Source: Apium graveolens
Taxonomy: Eukaryota > Streptophyta > Magnoliopsida > Apiales > Apiaceae
DNA length: 64,000 nucleotides
Assembly: GCF_009905375.1 (NCBI RefSeq)
Contig: NC_133657.1
Span: forward strand, 64,792,219-64,856,218
Reading direction: 5' to 3'
The translations under genes and the position numbers were made by a program. Under the pieces are notes generated by a model that did not search any database, had not been told where the DNA came from, and saw only the letters and a list, made by a program, of their open reading frames with translations. Positions 45,498 to 58,716 of this stretch are shown in pieces (the first letter of the stretch is position 1; the number at the start of each line of letters is the position of its first letter).

Positions 45498-47150
45498 CTA
45501 TCTGTCTTGGGCTGCTACCAGCCGTCCTCTGATGAGATCCACTAAGTCTTTGTTCCTTTGGACCACTTCGGGTCCGAGCATCTTCCGCTCTCCTACTTCA
45601 TCCCAGTATAAGGGAGATCGACACCTTCTTCCGTACAGGGCCTCATAAGGCGGCATTCCGATGCTAGCATGAAAGCTATTGTTATAAGAAAACTCGATCA
45701 ACGGTAAGTGATCATCCCAACTTCCTTTAAAGTCTATTGCACAGACTCTCAACATATCCTCTAGTGTCTGGATGGTCCTTTCACTCTGCCCATCCGTCTG
45801 AGGATGGTAAGCGATACTCATATTTAACTTGGTCCCCGCACATTCTTGAAAGCTCCTCCAAAATCTGGAGTTGAACCTGGGGTCTCGGTCTGAGTCAATG
45901 GACGCTGGGACTCCATGTTGCGTCACTATTTCCTTAAGGTAGATGTCCACCAGTCTATTGACTGTATATCTCTCATTGATAGGAATGAAATGAGCTGACT
46001 TTGTCAGTCGGTCTATAATCACCCATATGGCATCATGGTTGGTTTTCGTCCTTGGTAAACCGACAACAAAATTCATGGCTATCTGTTCCCATTTCCATTC
46101 GGGAATCTCCAGGGGTCGTAAAAGTCCACTGGGTCTCTGGTGCTCTGCCTTTACTCTTTGGCAAGTCAAACATTTGCTTACCCATTCTGCTACGTCCCTC
46201 TTCATATTGGGCCACCAGTAATACTCCTTCAAATCCCTATACATTTTGGTGCTTCCCGGGTGAATGGAATACCTTGAACTATGACTTTCATCCAAAATCT
46301 CGTCTTTAAGCTCTCGAACGTTTGGAACCCAAATCCGGTAGGAGTACCTCATTATCCCTTTATCATCTTTATCAGTATGGATCTCTTCTCCAGTCATTGA
46401 CTCTCTGCCTTCATTCATTACTTTCTCTTGGCACAATCTGATCTTTTCCAATAACTCTGGCTGCATCAAGATTTCAAACAGTTTTTTAGTTCCGGTTCCG
46501 GTTACCTTTACTTCTATTTCCATTCTCTCGAAATCCTTTATTAATTCTTCTGAAGTCGTTATCATTCTGAGTCTTTCCTTTCTACTAAGGGCATCAGCCA
46601 CCACATTGGCTTTCCCCGGATGATAGAGAATCTCACAATCATAGTCCTTGATTAGCTCTAACCATCTCCTCTGGCGCATGTTGAGCTCTTTCTGCGTAAA
46701 TATGTACTTGAGGCTCTTATAGTCTGTGAAAATCTCGCACTTCTCTCCATACAAGTAGTGCCTCCAAATTTTTAGGGCAAAAACTATTGCCGCGAGCTCA
46801 AGGTCATGAGTAGGATATTTAATCTCGTATTCCTTCAGTTGTCTAGACGCATACGCAATCACTTTACCGTGCTGCATAAGCACACACCCTAATCCTTTGT
46901 GCGACGCGTCACTATATATCACAAAATCTCCTTTTCCGTCTGGCAATGCCAACACCGGGGCCGTTACCAACCTTTTCTTTAATTCCTGAAAACTGTTCTC
47001 GCATTTTTCCGTCCATTCAAACTTCTCTGTCTTACGAGTAAGTCGTGTCAAAGGGGCTGCGATCTTCGCAAAGTCCTGTACAAATCTACGATAGTAGCCG
47101 GCCAATCCTATGAACTCCTTACCTCTGTGGGTGTGGTTGGCCTTTCCCAA
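45498..47150 (-). pseudogene. pol: E9 RNase H and integrase
   Basis: 550 codons. RT connection ([20 protein letters not shown]), RNase H ([65 protein letters not shown]), then the HHCC zinc region ([12 protein letters not shown] ... [12 protein letters not shown]) and integrase core. The first catalytic Asp position reads Asn ([14 protein letters not shown]); the second Asp ([11 protein letters not shown]) and the Glu ([15 protein letters not shown]) are kept. A TAG stop at 45498 follows AAQDR; the frame continues into the chromodomain. Confidence 0.93.
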
Positions 47151-47851
47151 TTTGAGGCCGCCTCTATCTTGGAGGGGTCGACCAATACTCCTTCTTTATT
47201 GATCACATGACCTAAAAACTGTACTTCATTCCGCCAGAATTCACACTTCGAGAATTTGGCAAATAACTGTTCCTCTCTGGGTATTCCTTGAGCTATTCTC
47301 AAATGCTCTGCATGTTCTGCCTCAGTCCTTGAGTAGATTAAAATATCATCGATAAAAACTATCACACACTTGTCCAAGTACTTCTTAAATACTCTATTCA
47401 TTAAATCCATGAAAGCCGCTGGGGCGTTGGTTAATCCAAAGGACATTACCAAGAACTCATAGTGCCCATACCTGGTACGGAACGCGGTCTTGGAAATATC
47501 TTCGGGTTTAATCTTTAGCTGGTGATATCCAGTTCTCAGGTCAATCTTGGAAAAATAAACAACATCCTTTAGCTGGTCGAACAGATCGTCTATTCTAGGT
47601 AGCGGGTACCTGTTCTTTATGGTTAGCTTGTTCAACTCTCGATAGTCGATGCACAGTCTCATGCTCCCATCCTTTTTCTTAACAAATAACACTGGTGCTC
47701 CCCACATAGACACACTGGGTCTGATCATACCCTTATCCAAGAGTTCCTGCAATTGGGTAGCTAATTCCTTCATTTCTAATGGGGCTAACCGGTAAGGTGC
47801 CTTTGAAACTGGCGCCGTCCCTGGAGCCAACTCAATAGCAAATTCAATCAC
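47108..47851 (-). pseudogene. pol: E9 reverse transcriptase
   Basis: Ty3-type [69 protein letters not shown] (Asp about 104), [15 protein letters not shown], and the active site FIDDILIYS (about residues 166-174), the usual gypsy variant of YxDD. All catalytic Asp are present. A one-base frame change at about 47130-47150 leads to the RNase H frame. The listed start is only the first Met; the frame opens upstream after the stop at 47921. Confidence 0.93.
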
Positions 47852-47920
47852 TCTATCGGGTGGTAATCCCGGAAGGTCTTGTGGGAATACATCTTCAAAT
47901 TCGTTGACTACCGGAATATC

Positions 47921-48526
47921 TTATAAGTTGGGCACCTCCTTCTGCGTGTCCACCACATAGGCTAGGTAAGCCTCATTTCCTTTTCGTAGCATCCTTTTGG
48001 CCTGGGCCATAGTCAAAAATTTCTGTATCTGCCTCTTTCCTCTAAATATGACTTCTTTCTTTCCTGGGATATTTAACTTAACTTTCTTCCCCTTACAGTC
48101 TATCTGAGCATCATTGCTAGATAGCCAGTCCATTCCCAAAATTACATCGAACTCCCCTAATTTAAAAGGAATCAGATCAACACTAAAAGATTGTTCCCCT
48201 ATGCCTAACTCACAGGCGGGGTGAATCTTGTTAACATGAATAACTTCATGATTGGCTATTTCTACTTGTAAGGGTTCTATCAAGGGTTCAGTCTTAAGTC
48301 TTAATTTACGCGCAAAGTCTCTTGATATAAAAGATTTAGTTGCTCCCGAATCAAATAAAACATTTGCACTAGCTGAATTTAGAGAAAGGGTACCTGCTAT
48401 GACATCTGAGTCTTTCATAGCATTCTGGACTGTCATGTTAAAAGTCCTCGCAGTAGGTGGCTGATTTGAAGCAGTCCTGCTTGCTCCTGAAGCTGCTGGT
48501 TTATTCCCCGGGCATTCCCTCCTCAT
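47921..48526 (-). pseudogene. pol: E9 protease
   Basis: 201 codons after the frame change in gag. It starts inside the zinc knuckle, and the retropepsin active site LFDSGATKSFIS has Asp at about residue 59. The conserved ILGMDWL segment follows. An in-frame stop at about 47921 separates it from RT, which continues in the same frame. Confidence 0.88.
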
Positions 48527-49599
48527 GTGGCCTGGTCTTCCACACTGATAACAGATGGTGGTCGGGCTGACACTAGGGGGTTGCGAAGTACACTTGTTAG
48601 AATAGTGACATTCACACCCATTGGCCGCTTAAACCCAGTACTCTTTCCCGGTAGGGACACTGCTCCTCGATTAAATCTAGTTGGGAAGCTCCCTCCCGCG
48701 GAACCTCCACCCATGCTCATACTTTTCCTCTTTATTCCCTTCTTCTCTCTTTCCTTCTGCATCTGTTCACTTCCGGCTTCTACAATTGTTGCCTTTTGCA
48801 CCAGAGTGGTATAATCAGTAAGCTCAAGGATTGTCACCTTATTCTGAATCCACGGTTTCAGTCCCTGCTGAAACCTCCTAGCTTTCTTTTCCTCGGTGCT
48901 CACAAACTCCGGCACAAACTTTGATAACTCAGTAAATTTTGCTTCGTACTCTGCTACGGATAAGTTATTCTGCTTTAGCTCCAAGAACTTGAGCTCCATC
49001 TGGTTCTCCATAAACCTCGGGAAATACTTTCCCAAAAATAACTGACTGAACCTCTCCCAGTTTATGATAGCATATGTCTCCATGTTTTTCTTGGCCTCCC
49101 ACCAGTAGTTGGCCTCTCCTTTCAGAAGGTAGGTAGCAAATACAGTCTTCTGTGCCTCATCGGTACTCAGAATCTCAAAGGATTTCTCCATTTCCTTTAG
49201 CCGTGCCCTTTCCTCAACTGGGTCGGCTGATCCGCGGAACTCAGGGGGCTTAAGGGACTTGAAAGCCCTGAAAGAGTTTGCCACGACATTGTTATTTCCT
49301 TGAGGGGGTGGGTTGGGTTGACGTTCCAAGTTCTGCCTTAGTAGTTGCATGAACTGGCCCATGGGATCCATGCCCGGGTTTGGTACTGGTTGCTCACCCT
49401 CAGTTTCTCCTTCTTCAGCCTCTATCTCAAATCCCTCAACATCATATGTTTCCTCCTCCTCTTCATACAGGGAGTCATCCTGTTCAACATAATCCTCATC
49501 TTCCTCTTCACTGTGTTCCCGGTTCCTATCGTCCTGGTTATGGCTTCCCTGGTCCTCAGATCCAGGGTTCGCCCTAGTTCCAATCTTTCTTGGCGGCAT
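48523..49599 (-). pseudogene. gag: E9 gag
   Basis: ATG at 49599 (MPPRKIGTRANPGSED), an acidic N-terminus, then the retrotransposon gag domain (FRGSADPVEERARLKEM, FATYLLKGEANYWWEAKK, FLGKYFPRFM, LKQNNLSVAEYEAKFTEL), about residues 110-270. A basic Ser/Gly-rich tail follows. A one-base frame change near 48610 moves the zinc knuckle (CYQCGRPGHMRREC, about 48555-48513) into the next frame, shared with protease. Gag packages element RNA. Confidence 0.9.
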
Positions 49600-49998
49600 G
49601 ATACTGATAAATATTTGGGAAATTCAATGTTAGGTCACAATCATACACAACATTGTGCCTTGCACAGTTCTATAATGAGGAGAATGTATCTCACAATTCT
49701 ATTATATTATGACAGTTCTAATAAGAAGTGCAGTAATAACAATGATAAAAACAGTGATCTCGTCACTAAGGAACTGAACTGAAAGGAAACAAATATATAC
49801 ATAATGCGAGAAATACATAGTTTGATCTGGTCAAAAGTACAACAGTGCTACAGCCATCTGCCCAAAAGTGATACACAAGAGTCTATCTGTCTAGTCAGAA
49901 AAAGGGATGCTATATACAAGTCAACTATCCCAGAAAATTGGCTATTACTAAGGCCTCGACTAACTAGACAACTAGACTATCCCATCGCCGGTCCTGAA

Positions 49999-50661
49999 TC
50001 ACACACCGGAGCGGGTCAGCTCCCATACCCTTTCCATCGCACGACGGAAGATATAGTCAGCCTGTCGCTTGGAGATCCTACCATGCCTGTCCCCCTGGAG
50101 CGGTCGGAGTCTCGCTCGGGACGTGAGCTCTATCCCCGTCAGCTCCCTCCTCAAGGATCGGGGTATACTAGCCCTAGTCTCATAAGCTCGGGCACGCCTA
50201 CCCGCCCTCTTCGCATCCAACTCCCTCCTGACCTCATCCAGCCAGGCCTCAGCAACAGCCACTCGGGTCCTCAGTACATCCTGAACATAGCCGTGGGCTA
50301 ACAAAGACTGCCTATAGGCAGGGTCGAGAGGTGGTGAATCCAGAGCCGCCCGGGGTGCCTCCTCCGTCTGCCTAGGCTCGGGAGTATGGGTCTCTGAGCT
50401 GTCATCATAGGGGCTCCAAGATAGTGGTGGCGGGGTAGGAGCTCTGACCACCGGGAGTGTGGGTAAAGGGGTACCAGTGTACTCCACTATAGCTCCGACA
50501 TGCTCCTCAGCTACTAGGACCTCATCCGGGTCCTCCTCATCTGAAATAGCAATAACCTCTTTCTTTGACTCCTCTGAGGGGTCCTCCTCATCCTCCTCCA
50601 TCTCAGGCTCCTCCTGATCCTCGGCATCTAGCAGTGCCTCATCATGCTCACGCTCGAACAT
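49999..50661 (-). CDS. E9 extra ORF upstream of gag, unknown product
   Basis: 220 codons without a stop, in sense orientation between primer site and gag, about 400 bp before the gag ATG. The first 60 residues are strongly acidic (EEPEMEEDEEDPSEES), followed by a Pro-rich part (RAPTPPPLSWSPYDD) and a basic, Arg-rich helical C-terminus (RRELDAKRAGRRARAYETRA ... ADYIFRRAMERVWELTR). GC content is well above that of the flanking LTR. I do not recognise a domain. Extra ORFs ahead of gag are known in other gypsy lineages such as Ogre; I cannot say whether this one is a retained gene or a 5' extension of gag. The start is the first ATG of the open frame. Confidence 0.6.
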   Translation of the reverse strand: MFEREHDEALLDAEDQEEPEMEEDEEDPSEESKKEVIAISDEEDPDEVLVAEEHVGAIVEYTGTPLPTLPVVRAPTPPPLSWSPYDDSSETHTPEPRQTEEAPRAALDSPPLDPAYRQSLLAHGYVQDVLRTRVAVAEAWLDEVRRELDAKRAGRRARAYETRASIPRSLRRELTGIELTSRARLRPLQGDRHGRISKRQADYIFRRAMERVWELTRSGV

Positions 50662-50856
50662 CTCAGGGTCCTCTATCTCATGTGCCTACACATTAAACGA
50701 GCTAAGTTACTATCATGATACTTATAAGGGTTCCCGTAAGGGTTTCAACTGTCAGCGCTACTTTAAGTAGTCCGACCATGAACTTGGCAAGAGTTCTTAT
50801 AATCTTTGTCAGTTTATTATTATATCGTCGCATCATCTCTGAGGTTTATAACGCTT

Positions 50857-50869
50857 AGCTCTGATACCA
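50857..50869 (-). other. E9 primer binding site
   Basis: tggtatcagagct in the sense direction, four bases from the 5' LTR. Confidence 0.88.
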
Positions 50870-50873
50870 TATC

Positions 50874-53800
50874 TGTAACACCCCCAGATCCGGGGTCGGC
50901 GATCCGGGTCGTCAGGGTCTTTCTTTCCACAATATCACTTAACTTAATTAATAATAAATAACCTCATGATGTGACCCCATACTAACACACACCACAACCC
51001 GTTATAGTCTCAGAGATGAAATTGAAATAAGTACAAGTCCTTGAATCTACAATTTAAAAGTTATTACAACCCAAAATGATTACTTGATAAGTTTACAGTT
51101 AATTTCCATTATCTGTCACAAGTTATAATTATACAATATTTGGTTCCCAAAAGTAGAAGGTCTGATCTACAGATAGATCTACCTCTGCAGCTATAGCAGC
51201 TATGATCTCAACGGGAAGGCGCGGGGCGCTTCCCACGCTCTTGTGCTGGGTCTGCTTGAGTCTGGCCATCTTTCCTAACTGTTGTTGTGTGATGAAGAAA
51301 TAAAGCAAGAGTGAGCATTACAGCTCGCAAGATAATATATAGTGTAAACAATAATGCAAGTATCTAAATGGATAACTTACTAAAATCCTTTATCAAGTGT
51401 AAGATAATTACTTACTGGATATAAGCCAAAACAAGGGATGAAGTTACCAAATACTTCACTATACTTATATCATTTATAAAGCTACTTGAACTACCACTGT
51501 TCAAAGTATAATGAGCTTTCAACAGTTCATCACATAGATGAGACTACAAGACAAGATTTGAATAGATTAAATCTTTGAAATATTATTGAATGAAATGAAG
51601 TTATGAGATACTTCATTAAGTCCCGATATATATATCCGCATATATATCTCTTTATACATTTTCTGAAAACCTCTGTCATGTAAAGTATGAACAGAGTTTG
51701 TAATATCCAATGAATTTTTGGAAAGGAAAAGAATTGTGGCATAAACCCGATATCTTGCTGATCAGGCAAAGATACCAATAAGTAACCTTTTCTACTGTAG
51801 ATGGATGAATTCCTCGCCGGTCATCACCCTGGCCGCATTCGGACCTCGCACTAGACCGTTACCCGGCCACTCACGCGTGGATGGACTGTCACCCAGCCTC
51901 TTACACCTTCATAGACCGTACCCCGGCATGTCGCTTATGCCGACTCAATCAGATGGACTTACTTCCTGAACCATGGGCAAGTAATCAAATTGCTGTCTCA
52001 AAACAGCAACCACGTTGTGAATATAAAATACACCACAGAGCCGGATCCCTCAGGTTTTGAGCGAGTATTTAAAACCCGTTGAAAGGAAGATCTTAAATAT
52101 AAAAATGAGTTTTGGGATCCGCTCTAACTTTTAAAAATCATTTTGAAGACTCGAAAACATTTTTAAGAATGTTTGGAGTAATGCTGATTTAATAAAATAA
52201 ATCAGTCCCAATATATTAGAAGATATCTGAATATTATTATTTAAATAATATTCCCATAAGGATAATCCTTATAAAAATAATTGAAGTAAAAGTTTCAAAA
52301 CTCATACTTGAAATGAATATTAATAACCAAAGATATACTTATACGAAAGTATGATCTTTATTTGAATAATTGAAAATAAGTTTGATTATCGAAACATTAT
52401 TCTTTAATAAAATAAAGAATATTATTTAATAAATAAGCGGAGTCATAAGTCCTCAAATGAATATTCAAAATAATATTCATTAAATAAAATAAATGGAGTC
52501 TTAAGTCCTCGAATGAATATTCAAAATAATATTCATTAAATAAAGTAAGTGGAGTCATAAGTACTCGAATGAATATTCAGAATAATATTCATTAAATAAA
52601 ATAAAGTTATCGAATAAACCTTATTCGATTAATAGTTTTGAAAACTATATCAATATATATATATATATATTATACTCGGGAACATCGACTCCCGGTTTAG
52701 CAATATGTTCACCTTTGGGTCCCCTATACTAAGGGTATACGCAACTACTGCTTATCTCTACCATAGGTATTATGCAACTTATAAGCATTGAATCAACAAT
52801 TAGATATCAAGATTACGAAACAAGCATCCATATAAATATCATATCACATGCTCCAATATATCGCAAAATTTGCTAATAACAATCATGCACTTATCACAAG
52901 ATAATGCATATACATATATACATCACAACAACAGTATAACGGGTAGAAAACTTGCCTGAGCAACCGGGGGTGACAAATGGCTTGGGACGAGTCTGGTAAC
53001 CTATAAACAACATATAAGTTAAAATTAAACCCAAGTCACTTATGAATCTATACTTTAACCAATTTAGACTCTAACGCTCGCTTTGCGCTTACTGATTCTC
53101 TTAAGTCACTCGAGTACCCTCGGCTCCACCATTTTTAATAAATTAACCATTAAGGGTTTTAAGGCAATTCTTTTGCGAGTGCCTTACCAACTGCCTAATA
53201 CACTTTACATAAATGATTCATACTCCAATTAGTCCTTTAAGGTCATTAACCTATGTTTCAAAGTAAGGCGAGGGGTAATGGTTCGTTCGCGAAACGCCGT
53301 TACTTAAAACGGTCATTTCTCCTAAACCGTGCATCAGATTTAAACGAACCACATATCAAAACGAAGCTCGTAACATGAACTATCTAATCATGGCAATGGT
53401 CAAAATCTAACAGGGATTTCTCGGGTCCTGATGTTGAGAGCAAAAACAGTCTAAAGTAAATCGGACATTACGACGGCTATGTTTACGCGATTACCAATTT
53501 TATTCTACTCCAAACCAACCACCAATCAACCACAATTCATTAATACAACCAAAATCCAACCATACCATACTAAAACAGCCCCAAAAACTCAACATTACCA
53601 ATTCATAATTATTTCTCAATCATGAACTAAGAGTTTACTTAAGTTTATTAACTAATCATCAAGATTTACAACTCGAAAACATAATAAAACCAACCAATCT
53701 CTAAGTCTACAAGAATCATGCTTCTCATGAACCATAACAAGAAAAATAAACCTAATACGCAAGTAAAGTTAGGGTTTGGAGGGGTTATACCTTCCTTGAA

Positions 53801-54740
53801 GAGTGGAGAATCAAGTAATTAGCTTGGAATCACCCTTAAAAGTCCTTATCCAAGCTTAATCTAAACAAAAATCAAGAACAAAAATTTAAGTTCTTGAAAA
53901 ACACTATTCACCCTCTTCTTCCATGATTTTTAGGAAGAGATTGTGAATGAATTAGAAGCTCAAACTTATAGGATAGCTATATCTATGCATAAAGAGTATT
54001 AGATAATTACCTCACTAATTAACAAGGCTTGGATCTTATATATTGGTTTTTTTCTTCTTGAAAACAAAGAGAGGCCGAGAGCTTTGATGAAGAAAAGAGA
54101 AGTCAACTTTGTGTTTTGGTGAAATGAATTTTTTTTGGCTTGGTTGGTTGCTTTTGATTTGTTTTATTATCTTTTAACCATGAAAAATTGTGTGGTTATT
54201 AATCAACCACACTTCCTTCCTTTATGTCATGCTTAGGTCATCATGTGATGTCATCCTCCCACACTTGTCCTCTTCTTGTTGGTTTGATGACATCAACCTC
54301 ACTAACCTCTTTGATTAGCTTCTAATTACTTGGCTAATGACCTCTGATCTGTTATACGGTTCGCTTAACTTTCGTTTTCGTTTATTGTTTGAGGGATCAT
54401 ACCCGGGATCTTATTACTTGGGTTTCCTTAACCTTTCTCAATACATTATATTCCTTTTATGATCCTCTCTTATAATCCTTGAATTTAAATCCTTTTTATC
54501 CTGTTATCTTATACTCAATTCTTTCGGTATCTAGTGGATTTTCGGGAAAAATCAAAGTGTTCGAATTTGGATTCTAACGATCTTTACATACACTTATTTA
54601 TCATATAGAGTACTAATACGATCTCAGAACAATAAAAGAACCCCTACATAGTGTGGCATGAAAAGTTTTCTTATTCAACAATATCAGCAAAAACACTATT
54701 CATAAGGGTTAAAAAAGTTCAAATTTTTGGTGTTATTACA
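50874..54740 (-). repeat. E9 5' LTR
   Basis: 3867 bp, tgtaacaccccc to gttattaca on the plus strand. It contains a tandem repeat of 56 bp (52439-52606) with gaatattcaaaataatattc inside each copy. Confidence 0.95.
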
Positions 54741-54745
54741 GCCCC

Positions 54746-57700
54746 CAAATCCGAGATCAGGAATCTGGGTCGTCACACAATCCTTCAATCATGTGTAACC
54801 TGCATTAACTCAATAATCCAATAATTCCATATCACAGACCCCCTACCTCACAGACTCACAAGTTATAGCCTTAGAAACGACGCACAACAAGTATCATCTG
54901 TTATTAAAACTCAATACTTTACAGGATCTCAAACAATTATTCGCAACCTCTACAGAAAGTTACAATATTTACGACTGATATCTTATACATATCTGATATT
55001 CTGGCCCACTTAAGACAAAGATGCCAGGGATTCTCCCCATCACTACAAGCGATTCAGTTCCACTCCGGCATACTGGTTATTTGTTGTGTTGTGACATTTA
55101 AAAGAAAGCAAGAGTGAGCAATAATGCTCAACCATAATATTGTACAGTATGAAGAGACTGTATGAGAAATTCTAGTATAATACCATATATGATAAATATG
55201 TTTATTCAAAAATAGTTTTCTTCGGTGATACACACCTTCTTTCGAAACCAATTTTTTTGTGGACTTATTATCCTGCGAATTCCTTAATGGTAAGCCTAAC
55301 ACCTAGGCTTGGGTTACGGTATTGCATCACAATTCCAATTGGAAGAATAAGACATTCACTGGAGCCACCGCATACGATGATCAGTCGTAATATGGAAAAT
55401 AGTAACCTTTTCTACTAGTCTAAGGACGACACCTTCATATCCCGGTTATCACCCTTGCCGCATTCGGGCTACGTGTCCCATTTCGGGTAAACACATACTT
55501 CACAAGTTTCTGAGTACATAGAGGACATTCGCCTGCGGTACCTTTGGTAGTCTCCCTAGTACACATAGTACTAGAGTCTACCCCTCCCTCATCCTTTTAA
55601 GAAATCCTATCATATCTTAAGAACTCCAATCACATTGAAGTTCTCCAAGCGTATTGCTTGGTGATAGGTACAGCTCATCTCATATATATAAATATATGTA
55701 CTTCCGAGAATTTTCGGAGGAAGTACTAAGATAATGTGAGTTGACCGTTGTCAACAGATAGATAAATGAGGGGGCGTTTCTTTTGAAACTATATTCAAAA
55801 TATTTAAAATAAGTCGATATAATATTTTTCGACGATTTGAAATTATTCGAATGACTTTTTGAAATTCAGAAAGTATTTTAAAAGTAGGTCTTATGATTTT
55901 TAAACCATTTTAAATTACTAATTATATATTTAATGATTTAGATAATAATTATTAAATAATTAAACCTCAAATAATTATATATTTTAAAAGAATATTTGAA
56001 ATAATTTTACTCAACTACTTTATGTTGAAATAATTAAAGTAATCCTTAATAATATACTTAATTGAGTTTGAAATAATAATCATTGGAGATACTCCTCTTA
56101 TATTAAATGAATAACTGAAATAATATTCATTATTCGAATAATAAAATATAGTTGAGGGAATACGATTTTTGAAAATCGTTTTAACTAAATTCGAGGAATT
56201 TTACTATTTCGCAAGTGAACGTCAAGTCCCTTGGAATAAAACAAGTACGAACTTTTAATCGTCCAAAATATCTCCGGGATGATTCCCGGGTTTATACTTT
56301 ATAAAAACTGACCGACTCTCGGTCTTACAACTCATACATCACGCTCTACTGTAGCGTTAATATTCTTAAATAAAACACCTCCGGAATACTTCCGGGTTTC
56401 CATCAAATTATATTGACCGATCCTCGGTCTAAAATATACTCCTTATATATATATAACGCTACTCTCTAGCGTTATCGATTGAAATTCGGTAATATTCTTA
56501 TACCAAAATCAGTATCATATTGTATGATATTATATAACATAATTCGTAAAACATCATAAATATAGCATCATGTATATATCAACATTATTTGAAAACAAAC
56601 ACAACACAACAGTTTCAAAAAGGTAGGGTTCCTAGAGTCCAAGATACGTTTTCCGACTTCCTCTCGTTCCGAGTTTTTTAATCAACAATTATCATAATCT
56701 TAATTAGTATTCTTAATCTCATCACCAAATTATATTTCTAATAATTTCAATACTTCATAATTTTCAATATTCGACCGACTCGAAATAAGTATCAATCCTT
56801 GGTCGAAACGGACGGTCAAAGTGGTCTTCTAGAGTTGACTTTACCAAATGTTACTATTACGCGACTCATACTCTATCATTTTTAATAAATTGTAAAATTA
56901 ATATTTTAATACGAAACAACCTCGAGGAGCTTTTTGAGTTCTTTTAATATTTATCATAAAATTTTCATTTTGATAAAATGAATTTAATTAAGTAAAACGC
57001 ATTTTAAAAGTTCGGTCAACTACGGAGTTTTACTATTCAAACCGCTTTCACTAAAACGTTGATATCTCTCAAACCGTTAACTCAATTGACACGCCGTTTT
57101 CACGTGCGGGATTTAGACAAAATTTAGAACACATTATTTTAAAATGGTTTTCTGGCAACATGGATGAAAATCCCGAAGTAGCGGTTTTTTAACAGGGGGT
57201 TGCTTTGGACATTCGTACTCCACGCGACCTCGGCTCCGACATTTTTATAAACTTAAAAAATCAATAATTTTACTTGAAATTTTTATGGAGGTTAATAAAC
57301 TCTATTTATTACTCTATATAAAAATTTCATGATTTATGAATATTTTTAAGTCAATCATTTCTATTTCCAAAGTTTGTAATTCGTAGCAATTTTTGTCGCA
57401 TAAATCACTTTTACTAAAACGGTCATAACTTTTGATCCTTAAATCGGAACCAAGCGATTCAAGTGCCTAAACAATCCTTATAATATTTTCTATCATAATC
57501 AAGTGTTACTTTTCAAGAAACTATAAATACATTTGGGACTTTTTGCAGAAACTTAATGTTGAGTTTTGTTCGTTTTAACGAGATTATGTTTACGATCTGA
57601 GTTTTGTTTACGTCTTAAATCTCCATACTACCACCAAAAATCATCAAATCACCACCTCAACACTAACTCCTATCAAGAACATCATGTTATTAAGGTAAAA

Positions 57701-58703
57701 ATCATCAACCTTAAAACTAATTAACTAAATATCAAGATAATATCAAATTAACATCAAAACCATACTTATATCCAAGATCCTTACTTTTCTTGAAACATAA
57801 AACTTAAACAAATTTTGGATGAATGTTTATACCTTCCTTGAAACTTGTTAATACTTAATAAATTCCTAAGATCCTTGATGAAGCCTTATTCTAGCTTTAG
57901 GAGCCTTAAACTTTCTTGAAAAATCAAGAAAACAAGTTAGTGATTTTCGGAGTTACTATTCACCCTCAACTTCAAACATTTTTATAAAATTGAAAACATT
58001 ATGGATGGGTATGAAATTTGGTGCGTGACTTATCCATGATACGAATGAGGTTTGGTAAAAATTTGGTGATTTTTAAATGAGTAGATCATGAGATATGAAT
58101 TTTTCTTTCCATGGTGTTCTTGAAAATCAGCATTGAGTTTTTGGAGAGAGAGTGAGAGAAAAAGTTAATTGGTTTGGCTTCCTTTGGAAGTATTGGATGA
58201 TATTTATGATATATATTATGTATGTATAATGTGTGTTTAACAAGATGCTTCTTATTCAAGCCTAGGTATTAGCTTACACACCACACTTGACTAGGCATTT
58301 TAATTATAAAACATGAATTCTTATTTTAAGAAATATTATCTTTTGCTTAATTTTTAATTTAATAAATCTTCGTGAGCGATTCTCGGGATAAATCCTTTCT
58401 TATAAATCCTTTATGCTTTGAAACCTTGTACTTGGATTTTAATTCGTAGAATTCTAAATTCTTAATCTTAATGTGGTTCGCATATTCCTCGATAGTCCGT
58501 AAGATAAGGTCGATTTACAAAGTTCATTTTCTCCTAAAACGAATGGCTTTTACATACACTCATTTGGTACGTATAGTCACAATATCAACTCGAAATCTTA
58601 AATTAGAAACTCGTATACGGTATGGTCGTAAAAGTTTTTATTAAACTGCAAGGTTACTATTCCTAAAGGTCTTTTACTGATGTCAAAAATTTGGATTCTT
58701 ACC
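54746..58703 (-). repeat. E8 LTR (Tekay-like, old), main part
   Basis: Continues the 11-bp terminus at 39899-39909 after E9 and its TSD. It shares landmarks with the E9 LTR: a near-identical terminus, aagcaagagtgagca (about 55107), and a cggttatcaccc...gccgcattcgg block (about 55442). It ends at about 58703, next to a polypurine tract. It is a different family from E9 (much lower overall similarity). The end base reads CC where CA is expected. Confidence 0.75.
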
Positions 58704-58716
58704 GTCTTCCCCTCTT
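58704..58716 (-). other. E8 polypurine tract
   Basis: aagaggggaagac in the sense direction, at the same place relative to the LTR as in E9. Confidence 0.65.

Larger units (their letters stand above)
39910..54740 (-). mobile_element. E9: Tekay-type Ty3/gypsy chromovirus, nearly complete
   Basis: LTRs of 3868 bp (left, after removing solo LTR E10) and 3867 bp (right), TSD gcccc (39905-39909, 54741-54745). Minus-strand order: 5' LTR (50874-54740), primer site, extra ORF, gag, protease, RT, RNase H, integrase, chromodomain, polypurine tract, 3' LTR. Pol has few lesions. LTR divergence looks near 2% from partial comparison by eye. It is inserted 11 bp into the LTR of a related element, E8. Confidence 0.95.

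Noticed and set aside
49345..50301. Plus-strand frames of 145 and 165 codons
   Set aside because: Antisense to gag and to the extra ORF of E9, which have clear or better composition on the minus strand.
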